Below, piece after piece: positions 7,700-15,728 of a stretch of DNA of 40,645 bases. Both the position numbers and the translations under genes were made by a program. Position 1 is the first letter of the stretch. Each line of letters opens with the position of its first letter. A model generated the notes under the pieces. It was not told where the DNA came from, did not search any database, and saw only the letters and a list, made by a program, of their open reading frames with translations. The stretch lies in NCBI GenBank assembly GCA_022563505.1, contig JADFNG010000013.1:1-40645 (forward strand). Reading direction: 5' to 3'. This stretch comes from Pseudomonadota bacterium (GTDB taxonomy: Bacteria > Pseudomonadota > Gammaproteobacteria > Steroidobacterales > Woeseiaceae).

Positions 7700-8796
7700 G
7701 TTTTGGAGCCCGGGTCGAAATCAGACTCGATGCGCTCAAACATAATTTCGAGGTATTGCAGGGCACCGTTCCGGGCAGTCGGGTGATGGTGGCCGTCAAG
7801 GCCAATGCTTACGGGCATGGGTTGGTCACGGTATCGCGCGCGCTCGCTCATCACGCCGATGCGTTCGCCGTCGCCAGGCTGAGTGAGGCGCTCAGGCTTC
7901 GCGAAGCAGGCATTGAGAAAACCATCGTTCTCCTCGGTGGCGTGACCAACCGTGACGAACTTGCACTGGCGGTCACGCATTGTTGTGCGCTGGTCATCCA
8001 CAGCGAATACCAGGTTGCCCTGCTGGAAGCAACTAAAACCGTGCCGGTTTATGTTTGGCTCAAAATTGATACCGGCATGAATCGCCTCGGCGTTGCCGTC
8101 GAGGACGCCAACGGATTGATTTCCCGATTGCGCCAAATCGGTTGCGATCGCAATCTGGGCCTGATGACGCATTTCGCCAATGCCGACGACGTCAGTGATC
8201 CGACGTCAAAGCAGCAACTGCAGCGGTTTCTTGAGCTTGCCGACCACTTTGACGGCGATGTGAGTGTTGCGAATTCAGCGGCGTTGCTGGGCTGGCAAGC
8301 GCTGCTCAATGCACCGGGTATGTGGCACCACACGGGGGAGACATGGATTCGGCCGGGTTTGTCGCTATACGGGGTTTCGCCGCTCGTGGGCAAGACCGCC
8401 GCCGACCTTAACCTGCGGCCTGTCATGCAGTTTGAGTCGACGCTTATCGCCGTCAAACCGGTTCGGCAGGGCGATCGGGTGGGGTATGGCGGTCACTGGC
8501 TTGCGCAACACGACAGTGTCCTTGGAATTGTCGCCGCTGGTTATGGTGATGGCTATTCGCGCTGCCTGCCTGCGGCAACACCGTTGCTGGTCAACGGCCG
8601 GCGAGTGCCGCTGGCGGGTGTGATTTCCATGGATCTCTGCGCGGTCGACCTCGGTCCGAATGCTCGCGATGCCGTGGGGGATCCGGTCACGCTTTGGGGG
8701 GAATCGCTGCCGGTGGAGGAGATCGCCCAATGTGCGGCTACGACTGCGTATCCGTTGCTGTGTGGCGTGACGGATCGGGAAGGGCGTCTGTCCTGA
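7696..8796 (+). CDS. alr: Alanine racemase
   Basis: PLP-dependent enzyme that interconverts L- and D-alanine, supplying D-Ala for peptidoglycan. 366 residues: an N-terminal TIM-barrel with the PLP lysine K35 in VAVKANAYGHG, and a C-terminal beta domain. The second catalytic base is Y264 in RVGYGGHW. Other landmarks are the KIDTGMNRLG loop and the later GYGDGYSR and ISMDLCAVDL motifs. The GTG start overlaps the dnaB stop (GTGA), so translation is probably coupled. The gene converges on the FHA gene with 26 nt between the stops; a loose inverted repeat TCCTGA/TCAGGA (8791-8796 and 8823-8828) spans the gap. Confidence 0.96.
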   Translation: MSFGARVEIRLDALKHNFEVLQGTVPGSRVMVAVKANAYGHGLVTVSRALAHHADAFAVARLSEALRLREAGIEKTIVLLGGVTNRDELALAVTHCCALVIHSEYQVALLEATKTVPVYVWLKIDTGMNRLGVAVEDANGLISRLRQIGCDRNLGLMTHFANADDVSDPTSKQQLQRFLELADHFDGDVSVANSAALLGWQALLNAPGMWHHTGETWIRPGLSLYGVSPLVGKTAADLNLRPVMQFESTLIAVKPVRQGDRVGYGGHWLAQHDSVLGIVAAGYGDGYSRCLPAATPLLVNGRRVPLAGVISMDLCAVDLGPNARDAVGDPVTLWGESLPVEEIAQCAATTAYPLLCGVTDREGRLS

Positions 8797-8822
8797 CAAT
8801 CCCTGGCTGGCGCGAGCCGCTC

Positions 8823-9677
8823 TCAGGACTTGAAGAAGCCCATCTTGACGCCCGCGATTTGTACGACGTCATTGTCAGAAAGTTTTTTCGCTTTTGCCCC
8901 AATTGGCTGGCCATTGACCAGTGGGTAGTCACCTTCCTTGTCGCTTTCAACGTGCACGATAAAGTAACCTTCTTTGCGGCGGGTGATCGCGGCGACCTGA
9001 ATGCCGGGACGCCCCAACGTCGTCAGCGCTTTGGTCAGTTCAAGTTCACGGCCAGCAAATGTACCGCTGAGAACTTGCAGTTTGGCGAGCGGCAGCGCAC
9101 TGGGCACGGTGCTCGGACCAAGGCCGGCGGCTGTTGCCGTATGCCTGACCGGTTCTTCGGTCACCGCTGCGGCTGCTGCGGGTTTTTCTTCGACGGACTC
9201 GTCCGGAGCGGCTACCGAACTCTCGTCCGTATCCGGCATGTCCACCTTAATGTCCAGGCGATCTTCCGCTGCACGATCAGCGGCCGCTTCGTCGGCGGCA
9301 GCCTCAGCTTTCGCCAGTTGTGCCGGGTTCTGTTGCGCGGCGGGAATGACCATCGTTTTTTCAAACTCATCCTGATCGGCAACATTGCTGTCTTCGTCGG
9401 CGAAGCGCAGTTGATGATGGCCGATCGTAATCACATCGCCGTGTTGCAGCGCGTGTTTCTTGATCAGCTTGCCATTGACATAGGTTCCATTGGTGCTGTT
9501 CAAATCCTCAAGAAACGAATCATTCAGGATGTTGATGATGAGTGAGTGGTGGCCGCTAACGGCGGGATTGTCGATACGCACGTCATTATCAGGCAGACGC
9601 CCGACGGTGTAGCGTTCTTTCGACATGTTGTATTCCGCGAGAACCTGGCTGTCCAGGCTAAGGATTAAGCGTGCCAT
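8823..9677 (-). CDS. Double FHA-domain protein
   Basis: Phosphothreonine-reading adaptor of the adjacent kinase/phosphatase pair. 284 residues: a canonical FHA domain at about 1-95 with G26-R27, SGHH at 41-44 and NSTNGT at 60-65; a low-complexity Ala/Glu/Asp linker (about 110-195); and a second FHA-like fold at about 198-284 in which the GR remains (LGRPG) but the SxxH and NGT motifs are not clearly kept (LVNGQPIG). T108 in DEFEKTMVIP just after the first domain resembles regulatory phospho-threonine sites of GarA/OdhI-type FHA proteins; this is inference. No signal peptide, so cytoplasmic. It is last in the gene set kinase-phosphatase-FHA. Confidence 0.88.
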   Translation of the reverse strand: MARLILSLDSQVLAEYNMSKERYTVGRLPDNDVRIDNPAVSGHHSLIINILNDSFLEDLNSTNGTYVNGKLIKKHALQHGDVITIGHHQLRFADEDSNVADQDEFEKTMVIPAAQQNPAQLAKAEAAADEAAADRAAEDRLDIKVDMPDTDESSVAAPDESVEEKPAAAAAVTEEPVRHTATAAGLGPSTVPSALPLAKLQVLSGTFAGRELELTKALTTLGRPGIQVAAITRRKEGYFIVHVESDKEGDYPLVNGQPIGAKAKKLSDNDVVQIAGVKMGFFKS

Positions 9678-9744
9678 ATTATTTTTGCCGTCTCTTGTAA
9701 GACCGATTTTCGGCGAGCGTCCCTAAGCAAACGCTCCACCTCCC

Positions 9745-10572
9745 CTATGAGCGAAACATATCCGAGATGCGTTCGAGCAAACCTCGTTTGACCGGAAAAG
9801 CATCGACGATCTGAGCCATCATGATGGAGATGTTGTCCCGTCCACCATGATCGTTGGCCAACTGAACCAATTGCTGACCCACCACATCAAGGCTATCATT
9901 AAACGTGCTGATAGTTAAGTGAATATCCTCATCTTCAACCATGTCTGACAGGCCGTCCGAGCAGAGCAGATAGACATCGCCTGGCAGCACATCGTACTCA
10001 TTGACTTCGACTTCCACCGTGGGCTCGACGCCGAGCGCCCGCGTTACATAGTTGCGGTTGGTCGAGCGCTGCGCTTCCTCTTGCGAATAGAAGCCGCGAT
10101 CAACCAGCTCCTGCAGCAGGGAGTGATCGAGCGTGATCTGCTCAAATTTGTTGTCCCGCAGCCGATATGCGCGTGAATCGCCGACGTGGGCAATCGAGAT
10201 CTTGTCATCGTAGAACATGGCGGCCACCAGCGTCGTGCCCATGCCTTCACAGTGCGTCTGGCTTTGTGCTGTCTGATAAATGATCTTGTTGGCTCGGGCG
10301 ATGGCATCGCGCAGGACGATCGTCTGGCGCAGCAACCCTGTCGTGGGATCCCTGTCTTGTCGTTCCTCACGATTGGCGCCCTCAGTCGCCAGCTCTGTGA
10401 CCGTCTGGACAGCGATGCCGCTGGCTACTTCACCTGCGTTGTAACCGCCCATGCCGTCCGCAAGCACCAACAGGCCGATATCGCTGTCTGAGCCAATGGC
10501 ATCCTCGTTGTGCTCACGTACCATTCCAGTATGCGTGATCTCATGAATTTTGATTTTTCCGCGCAGGCTCAT
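9745..10572 (-). CDS. PP2C-family Ser/Thr protein phosphatase (PrpC/Stp1-like)
   Basis: Metal-dependent phosphatase expected to reverse phosphorylation by the neighbouring kinase. Its 275 residues carry the PPM motifs: REHNEDA at 19-25, LVLADGMGGYNAGEVAS from about 35, GMGTTLVAA, VGDSRAYRL, a DHSLLQELVDRG flap segment, CSDGLSDMV and RDNISIMMAQI. The metal-binding aspartates (D24, D39, the CSDGL Asp and the DNIS Asp) are all present. About 20 extra residues at the C-terminus (DAFPVKRGLLERISDMFRS) form a possible amphipathic helix. It lies 24 nt downstream of the kinase and 67 nt upstream of the FHA gene on the same strand. Confidence 0.93.
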   Translation of the reverse strand: MSLRGKIKIHEITHTGMVREHNEDAIGSDSDIGLLVLADGMGGYNAGEVASGIAVQTVTELATEGANREERQDRDPTTGLLRQTIVLRDAIARANKIIYQTAQSQTHCEGMGTTLVAAMFYDDKISIAHVGDSRAYRLRDNKFEQITLDHSLLQELVDRGFYSQEEAQRSTNRNYVTRALGVEPTVEVEVNEYDVLPGDVYLLCSDGLSDMVEDEDIHLTISTFNDSLDVVGQQLVQLANDHGGRDNISIMMAQIVDAFPVKRGLLERISDMFRS

Positions 10573-10596
10573 ACTGGTCTTATCGCTCTTTTCAGT

Positions 10597-12696
10597 CTAC
10601 TTCGATGCGTATTGCGCGCAGTTTCTCAGCGCGATCGCCATTTCACCGCCGTTGGTAAATCGGTCTTCCGGCCGTTTTGCCAACGCCTTAAACAAGACAG
10701 AATCAACGCTTGGTGGTACACCCACGCGTCGATTCGAAATCGGCGTCGGGTCCTCGGTTGTTATCTTGGTCATGAGTACTGCGATGTTCGTCGCCTTGAA
10801 GGGTACCTCGCCGACGAGAAGCTCGTAAAGAGTCACTCCCAACGAAAACAAGTCCGAATGACCGGTCACGGGTTCGGCATTCAGTTGCTCCGGTGACATA
10901 TACATCGGAGTTCCCAGCACGATGCCCGTTTTGGTGCGGTTGTTGTCCGTCATGCGAGCGACACCGAAGTCGCTGATCTTCAATACATCATCGCGCATAT
11001 TGTAAAGGATATTGGCGGGTTTGATGTCACGGTGAACAACGCCCTGATTGTGGGCATAGTCCAGCGCATCGGCAGTTCGGGCGCAGAGTTCCAGCGCCTT
11101 GCTCGGCGCCAGGAGTTTGTTTTTGTCGGTATAGGGAGTGAGCGACGTACCCTGCAGGTACTCCATCGCGATATAGGCCAGATGTTTGTCCTCGCCGGCA
11201 TCGTAGACCGTCACAATATTGGGATGCGTCAATCGGCCTGCCGATTCTGCTTCACGATAAAAACGCTGGCGCGCTTCTTTGAGTTCTTCGTCTTCGAATT
11301 CTTTTTCAATGGGAATGACTTTCAGGGCGACCGGACGGTTAATGCGTGGATCCCTGGCGAGATATACGGCACCCATCGCACCGCGCCCCAGTTTTCGTTC
11401 GATAATGTATCGACCGAGTTGCTTCGGAGCGCCTTTCGATTTCCCCAAAACACTCGAGTTACTTAATGTCGTCGATCCCAGGGTTTTTTTCATCCAGTCC
11501 AGAACAGCCTCAGCGCGTTCTGGTTTTTCCTGTTTTTCGAAGGCCAGCGATAATTTGTACATGACCGACGAGACGGTATCCGTTGGTTTGCAGCGGCGAA
11601 ACTCCGCGAATGCGGGCTCCAGCCGGCCCGCAGACATAAAGTCCGAGCCACGCTTGTAGGCATTTGCCCCTGTCTGCTGCGCTGTCCCCTGCAACCACCA
11701 GGTGAGGATGCCGGCGCCAAGAAAAATCAAACACGGCCGGCCAAGGTCAATGCGGATTCTGAAGATCATCAATGTCAGCGCTTCAATCAGGATCAATGAC
11801 ACAATCATGGCCAACGTGAGCAACAGAATATCGCCTCGCTTCCTGCCGGGCATAAAGAGTGCGGCGATGATGGCCAGCAACGCAGGTACCAGCCATTCCA
11901 GGGCTCGAACCCAGGCCGGTGCAATGATGCTCTGTTGTTGCTCTATGTTGGCGAGCAGCGTGGCCGTAATCTCGGAAGCGGTGACATATTGACCCGAAGG
12001 TAAAATGGCAGTGGCGGAAATCAACGGCAGCGAAGTGTCCAGGAAAATGGTCTTATTGCTCAATTGCGCTGCGGTCACTCTGCCGGCGAGTATGTCGGCG
12101 GCCGCCAGGCGAGGAATTAGCGGGTAATTAGAAAGATATATGGTGTCGTCAATGGACGACATGCGTGGATCATCGACACGCTCCGGATCTGCCAGCGTGA
12201 TGGCCAGAGCCAGCGAGGGAGACATGATGCCGCTGTGCAACTGCCACAGAGGCGAGCGACGCAATATGCCGTCGCTTTCCGCATGCGAATCAAGGAAGCC
12301 ACTCTTGGTGGCGACCGCAGAAAATGGGTGATTGCTGGGCACGAAGACGGGCACGACCTCGGACAATGTGGCTGCCCAGCCAGGCATGGCGCCGTCCGCG
12401 GCAATTTCCGGCGGCTCGGTTATGATGATGCGCCTGGCGCCCTGTTCCTTGAAAATTCGGGTGAGTTGCCCGAACTCATTCAACAGAACCTCGGGAGATT
12501 TTGCGGCGGGATCAATGCTGACGATGAGACCGTCGGTGAGAGTGCCGTTTTTCAAGCGCGATGCCACCTGGTCGTAGACGAAGCGGTCGGCTGCGACGAA
12601 CCAGGGTGCTGCGGGGCCGTAGATTAGCACCAGCAGGATACTGACGAATGCGAGGGTGATCAGGCGGTCCCGATGTTCTTTGCGTTGCTTATCCAA
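10597..12696 (-). CDS. Transmembrane Ser/Thr protein kinase with CHASE2 sensor domain
   Basis: 699 residues. A first membrane helix (about 13-33) is followed by a CHASE2-like periplasmic sensor (about 35-255), three more membrane helices (about 263-336), a cytoplasmic TPR-like linker (SDFMSAGRLEPAFAEFRRC, then MYKLSLAFEKQEKPERAEAVL) and a Hanks-type kinase domain from about residue 430: glycine loop LGRGAMGAVYLA, ATP lysine K459, HRDIKPANIL at 555-564 (catalytic D557), DFG, and GTPMYMSPEQL. All catalytic residues are present, so it should be active. The start is TTG, with AGAG about 8 nt upstream and no in-frame ATG before residue 100; a good promoter lies just upstream. It heads the kinase-PP2C-FHA set. 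Confidence 0.93.
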   Translation of the reverse strand: MDKQRKEHRDRLITLAFVSILLVLIYGPAAPWFVAADRFVYDQVASRLKNGTLTDGLIVSIDPAAKSPEVLLNEFGQLTRIFKEQGARRIIITEPPEIAADGAMPGWAATLSEVVPVFVPSNHPFSAVATKSGFLDSHAESDGILRRSPLWQLHSGIMSPSLALAITLADPERVDDPRMSSIDDTIYLSNYPLIPRLAAADILAGRVTAAQLSNKTIFLDTSLPLISATAILPSGQYVTASEITATLLANIEQQQSIIAPAWVRALEWLVPALLAIIAALFMPGRKRGDILLLTLAMIVSLILIEALTLMIFRIRIDLGRPCLIFLGAGILTWWLQGTAQQTGANAYKRGSDFMSAGRLEPAFAEFRRCKPTDTVSSVMYKLSLAFEKQEKPERAEAVLDWMKKTLGSTTLSNSSVLGKSKGAPKQLGRYIIERKLGRGAMGAVYLARDPRINRPVALKVIPIEKEFEDEELKEARQRFYREAESAGRLTHPNIVTVYDAGEDKHLAYIAMEYLQGTSLTPYTDKNKLLAPSKALELCARTADALDYAHNQGVVHRDIKPANILYNMRDDVLKISDFGVARMTDNNRTKTGIVLGTPMYMSPEQLNAEPVTGHSDLFSLGVTLYELLVGEVPFKATNIAVLMTKITTEDPTPISNRRVGVPPSVDSVLFKALAKRPEDRFTNGGEMAIALRNCAQYASK

Positions 12697-12722
12697 ATTC
12701 GTTCTCTGACATAATGTGGCAG

Positions 12723-12728
12723 ATTATA
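12723..12728 (-). promoter_or_regulatory. -10 element of the kinase cassette promoter
   Basis: A perfect TATAAT on the minus strand (12728-12723), in an AT-rich stretch. No good -35 lies at 16-18 nt, so an activator or alternative sigma contacts may be needed. The predicted start site near 12715 gives a leader of only about 20 nt before the TTG start of the kinase. Confidence 0.5.
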
Positions 12729-12761
12729 GAAAATGGCCTCATCTTTTAATGAGATCGGGTT

Positions 12762-12776
12762 GGCACTTTTTGTGCC
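12762..12776. repeat. Small hairpin between the kinase and radA promoters
   Basis: GGCAC, five T, GTGCC: a perfect 5-bp stem with a 5-nt loop, followed by TTTA on the plus strand. It sits upstream of the kinase -10 in the divergent intergenic region. It could be a weak terminator or a protein site; nothing else supports a function. Confidence 0.35.
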
Positions 12777-12955
12777 TTTATCCTCCTGAAAGCGCTGCTA
12801 TGATTGCAGTTGCGCCCCTGGACGGGTCAAAAACTTTTCCAATAGGTCAATAAAAAGCACGGTGAGGGGCAGAATTGGGTGATTTTCTGCTTATGCGGCG
12901 ATTCTTGGGCACCCGAGACGACGCAGCGGTTCGCATATCGACAGGACAATGCAGT

Positions 12956-14302
12956 ATGGCACGATCGAAAATAGCCTATGTGTGTAGTGTGTGCGGTGCA
13001 CATAGCGTCAAGTGGCAGGGGCAGTGCCCCGATTGTGATGCTTGGAATGCCCTGCAAAAGACTGCGGTGGCGTCATCGCGGAAGGAACGCTCCAGCGGGC
13101 GCGAACCGTCACGACTCAGTGAACTGGTGGAAGATTCCGCGGTGCGTTATCCGACGGGTTTCGGTGAGTTCGATCGCGTTCTCGGTGGCGGGCTTGTGCC
13201 GGGCTCGGTTGTGTTGCTCGGTGGGGACCCCGGCGTCGGCAAGTCCACATTGCTGCAACAAGTCGCGTCCAGATTGCCGGTGGAACTCAGAACCTGTTAC
13301 GCCACCGGAGAGGAATCGCTGCGTCAGGTTGCACAGCGTGCGCAGCGCATCGGCACCGGTAATGCGGATCTCCTGCTGCTGTCCGACACATCTTTGGAAA
13401 ACATTCTTGGGCAGGCGATTGCCGCGAATGCTGCCGTCATCGTGATTGATTCCATCCAGACACTGGTCAGTGAAGAGCTGCCCTCAGCACCCGGTTCGGT
13501 CGCTCAGCTGCGCGAATGCGTTGGACGAATCGTACGTTTCGCCAAGCAGAAAGAAGTTGCCGTTTTTCTCATCGGGCATGTGACGAAAGACGGGGCAATT
13601 GCCGGTCCGCGCGTGGTGGAGCACATGGTTGACACGGTGCTCTATTTCGAGAGCGATCCGGCCAGCCGCTATACGATTGTGCGGGCAGTCAAGAATCGCT
13701 TCGGCGCAAGCAGTGAAATGGGCGTGTTCGCCATGACCGAAGCTGGCTTTCGTGAAGTCGTGAATCCATCGGCTATCTTTCTATCGGCTGAGCATGCCGC
13801 GAGTGCGGGCAGCGTCGTTTCCGTGGTGTGGGAAGGCAGTCGTCCGTTGCTGGTTGAAATTCAGGCGCTGGTTGCAGAGGGTTTCAGCAATTATCCAAAG
13901 AGACTGGCGCAAGGCGTGGATCAGAGTCGACTTGCCCTGTTGATCGCGGTATTGCAGCGGCACGGCGACATTGCGTTGACGAATGAAGATATTTTCGTCA
14001 ACGTGGTCGGTGGCTTGCGCATCGGCGAGACCGCGGCCGATTTGCCGGTGGTGCTGGCCATTGTGTCAAGCTTTCGGGACCGTCCTTGCAGGCAACGCCT
14101 GATCAGTTTTGGCGAGATCGGACTCGCCGGAGAAGTGCGTCCCGTGCGTTACGGCTCCGAAAGAATACGAGAGGCGGCAAAACAGGGGTTCACGCACGCT
14201 GTCGTGCCGAAAGCGAATGTGCCACGGCGGGTGCCCAAAGGCATTGAGATCGTTGCAGTAACAACCCTCAGTGAAGCGCTTGACGTCGCGTTTGACGATT
14301 AA
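12956..14302 (+). CDS. radA: DNA repair protein RadA (branch-migration ATPase)
   Basis: RecA-like ATPase that promotes branch migration in recombinational repair. The ATG at 12956 (MARSKIAYVC) is chosen over an upstream in-frame ATG at 12875 because AGGA lies 10 nt before it and the product then begins like other RadA proteins; length is 448. A C4 zinc finger is present (C10, C13, C24, C27), then Walker A GGDPGVGKST at 89-98, the RadA-specific KNRFG motif at 246-250, and a Lon-like C-terminal domain. It belongs to the dnaB-alr-radA neighbourhood but is separated from alr here by the signalling cassette. Its stop codon abuts the stop of yfjD directly. Confidence 0.95.
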   Translation: MARSKIAYVCSVCGAHSVKWQGQCPDCDAWNALQKTAVASSRKERSSGREPSRLSELVEDSAVRYPTGFGEFDRVLGGGLVPGSVVLLGGDPGVGKSTLLQQVASRLPVELRTCYATGEESLRQVAQRAQRIGTGNADLLLLSDTSLENILGQAIAANAAVIVIDSIQTLVSEELPSAPGSVAQLRECVGRIVRFAKQKEVAVFLIGHVTKDGAIAGPRVVEHMVDTVLYFESDPASRYTIVRAVKNRFGASSEMGVFAMTEAGFREVVNPSAIFLSAEHAASAGSVVSVVWEGSRPLLVEIQALVAEGFSNYPKRLAQGVDQSRLALLIAVLQRHGDIALTNEDIFVNVVGGLRIGETAADLPVVLAIVSSFRDRPCRQRLISFGEIGLAGEVRPVRYGSERIREAAKQGFTHAVVPKANVPRRVPKGIEIVAVTTLSEALDVAFDD

Positions 14303-15568
14303 TCAGGGTGCTGTTTGCGTTGAAACTCGAGCCAGCTGCACTCGATTGTCATCGCTGCTGACGATTTCGATTGGATAGTTATCAAGCTTGAAACACGTTC
14401 CTGGCTTCGGAATGGTTTGCAGATATTCGAGGATCAACCCATTCAGCGTTTTCGGCCCATCGGTCGAAAATGACCAATTCATGACCCGATTGATTTGACG
14501 AATATTGGCTGTACCGTTGACCAGGTAGCTCGAGTCTGATTCTCTGACAACGTCATCCTCATTACTGGCGGGATCCGTCGTAAACTCCCCTACGATCTCC
14601 TCCAGTATGTCCTCGAGCGTCACGATTCCCTGTATGTCGCCGTATTCGTCAACCACCAGTGCGAAGCGTTGTTTCATCTTCTGGAATTGCAATAATTGTA
14701 TGCTGAGCGGCGTACCCTCGGGGACGAAATAGGGCTCAGCGACCAGCCTTTCTATCGACTCTTTGTCAAAGCGCGCATGACTGGCAAGATTGGCCAGTTT
14801 GCGAAGATGCAGCAGGCCGATAACCTGATCGATATGCTCGCGATAGACGGGCAGCCGCGTATGTTCGCTGTCGCGAATGACGTTGGCTATTGCCTCCATG
14901 CTGTCGTCGAGATCAATACCGACGATTTCATTGTGCGGCACCATGACGTCGTCGACGGTGACCCGTTCGAGATCGAGAATATTCAGCAGCATGCTGCGAT
15001 GTTTTCGCGAAATCATGGTGCCGGCTTCATAGACGATGGTACGCAGCTCTTCCTGGCTCAGGGACTGGGATGCGGAGCCATCATCTCGGAGGCCGAGAAG
15101 CCATAACACGGCGTTGGACAGGACATTGATGAGCCAGACGAGTGGGTAGGCGACGATCAGCAGCGGGTAATAAATGAGCGCGGCCGGATAAGCAATACGC
15201 TCCGGATGCATTGCGGCCAGTGTTTTTGGCGCCGCCTCCGCAAAAATCAGTACCACGATCGTCAGGAGCACCGTTGCCACGGCGACCGCGGGCTCCCCGC
15301 CGATGCGCAATGCGACCAGGGTCACCAGTGCCACGGCTGCGAAATTGGCGAGGTTGTTGCCGAGGAGAATCAGGCTGATCAGGCGATCAGGCCGTTCGAG
15401 AAGTTTCTCCGCCAGTTGTGCGCCGCGATGTCCCTCGCGCGCCTTGTGGCGAAGCTGGTACCGGTTCAGGCGCATTAACGCCGTTTCCGAGCCAGAAAAA
15501 AATGCGGATAGCACTAGCAACACGGCCAATATGCCGAAAAGGGCCGACAGCGGAATGTCATCGCTCAA
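14303..15568 (-). CDS. yfjD: CNNM/CBS-domain membrane protein, YfjD/CorB type
   Basis: HlyC/CorC-family transporter-like protein linked in enterobacteria to Mg2+/Co2+ handling. 421 residues: a CNNM membrane domain (about 1-180; SAFFSGSETALMRLNRYQLRH at the start, then FAEAAPKTLAA), a CBS pair (about 195-330; VMVPHNEIVGID, then LVVDEYGDIQGIVTLEDILEE) and a C-terminal CorC/HlyC domain (about 345-415). The start is TTG, decided by a strong AGGAGGT 9 nt upstream (15584-15578). In E. coli yfjD and ypjD lie side by side next to ffh, as here. The gene directly follows a large palindrome and ends with zero spacing from radA. Confidence 0.92.
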   Translation of the reverse strand: MSDDIPLSALFGILAVLLVLSAFFSGSETALMRLNRYQLRHKAREGHRGAQLAEKLLERPDRLISLILLGNNLANFAAVALVTLVALRIGGEPAVAVATVLLTIVVLIFAEAAPKTLAAMHPERIAYPAALIYYPLLIVAYPLVWLINVLSNAVLWLLGLRDDGSASQSLSQEELRTIVYEAGTMISRKHRSMLLNILDLERVTVDDVMVPHNEIVGIDLDDSMEAIANVIRDSEHTRLPVYREHIDQVIGLLHLRKLANLASHARFDKESIERLVAEPYFVPEGTPLSIQLLQFQKMKQRFALVVDEYGDIQGIVTLEDILEEIVGEFTTDPASNEDDVVRESDSSYLVNGTANIRQINRVMNWSFSTDGPKTLNGLILEYLQTIPKPGTCFKLDNYPIEIVSSDDNRVQLARVSTQTAP

Positions 15569-15642
15569 AGAATGAGCACCTCCTTAACTGAGATAACCGC
15601 ATTAGTTCATCAGCCAGCCAGCAACCTGTCAAGGAACTGCTT

Positions 15643-15718
15643 AAATACGGTGACAGTTACCCCATTAAATACGGTGACAGTCACCGTATTTAATGATGGG
15701 GTAACTGTCACCGTATTT
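15643..15718. repeat. 76-bp near-perfect palindrome, nested AAATACGGTGACAG repeats
   Basis: The left arm (15643-15678, 36 nt) and right arm (15680-15718, 39 nt) are inverted repeats around a single A; the only difference is one extra CAT triplet in the right arm. Each arm contains AAATACGGTGAC twice, so the motif occurs four times (two direct, two inverted). GGTGACAG-type palindromes of this kind occur as dispersed non-autonomous repeats in proteobacteria near REP-associated (Y1/IS200-like) transposases. It lies between ypjD and yfjD, inside their common transcript. No transposase is present here. Confidence 0.95.
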
Positions 15719-15728
15719 CCCGTATTTA

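Noticed and set aside
8791-8828. Inverted repeat between alr and the FHA gene as a bidirectional terminator
   Set aside because: The stem (TCCTGA/TCAGGA with inner GGCT/AGCC) is interrupted and has no T-tract on either side; too weak to call.
8694-9545. 283-codon plus-strand frame opposite the FHA gene
   Set aside because: It overlaps the end of alr and lies antisense to a gene with clear FHA motifs; no recognisable domain and no RBS.
12791-12812. radA promoter with extended -10 TGCTATGAT
   Set aside because: The -10 (12799-12804) is good, but no acceptable -35 is visible and the leader would be about 140 nt; not firm enough for a feature.
15643-15718. CRISPR-like array
   Set aside because: The repeats are arranged as inverted pairs with no spacers of constant length; it is a nested palindrome, not an array.
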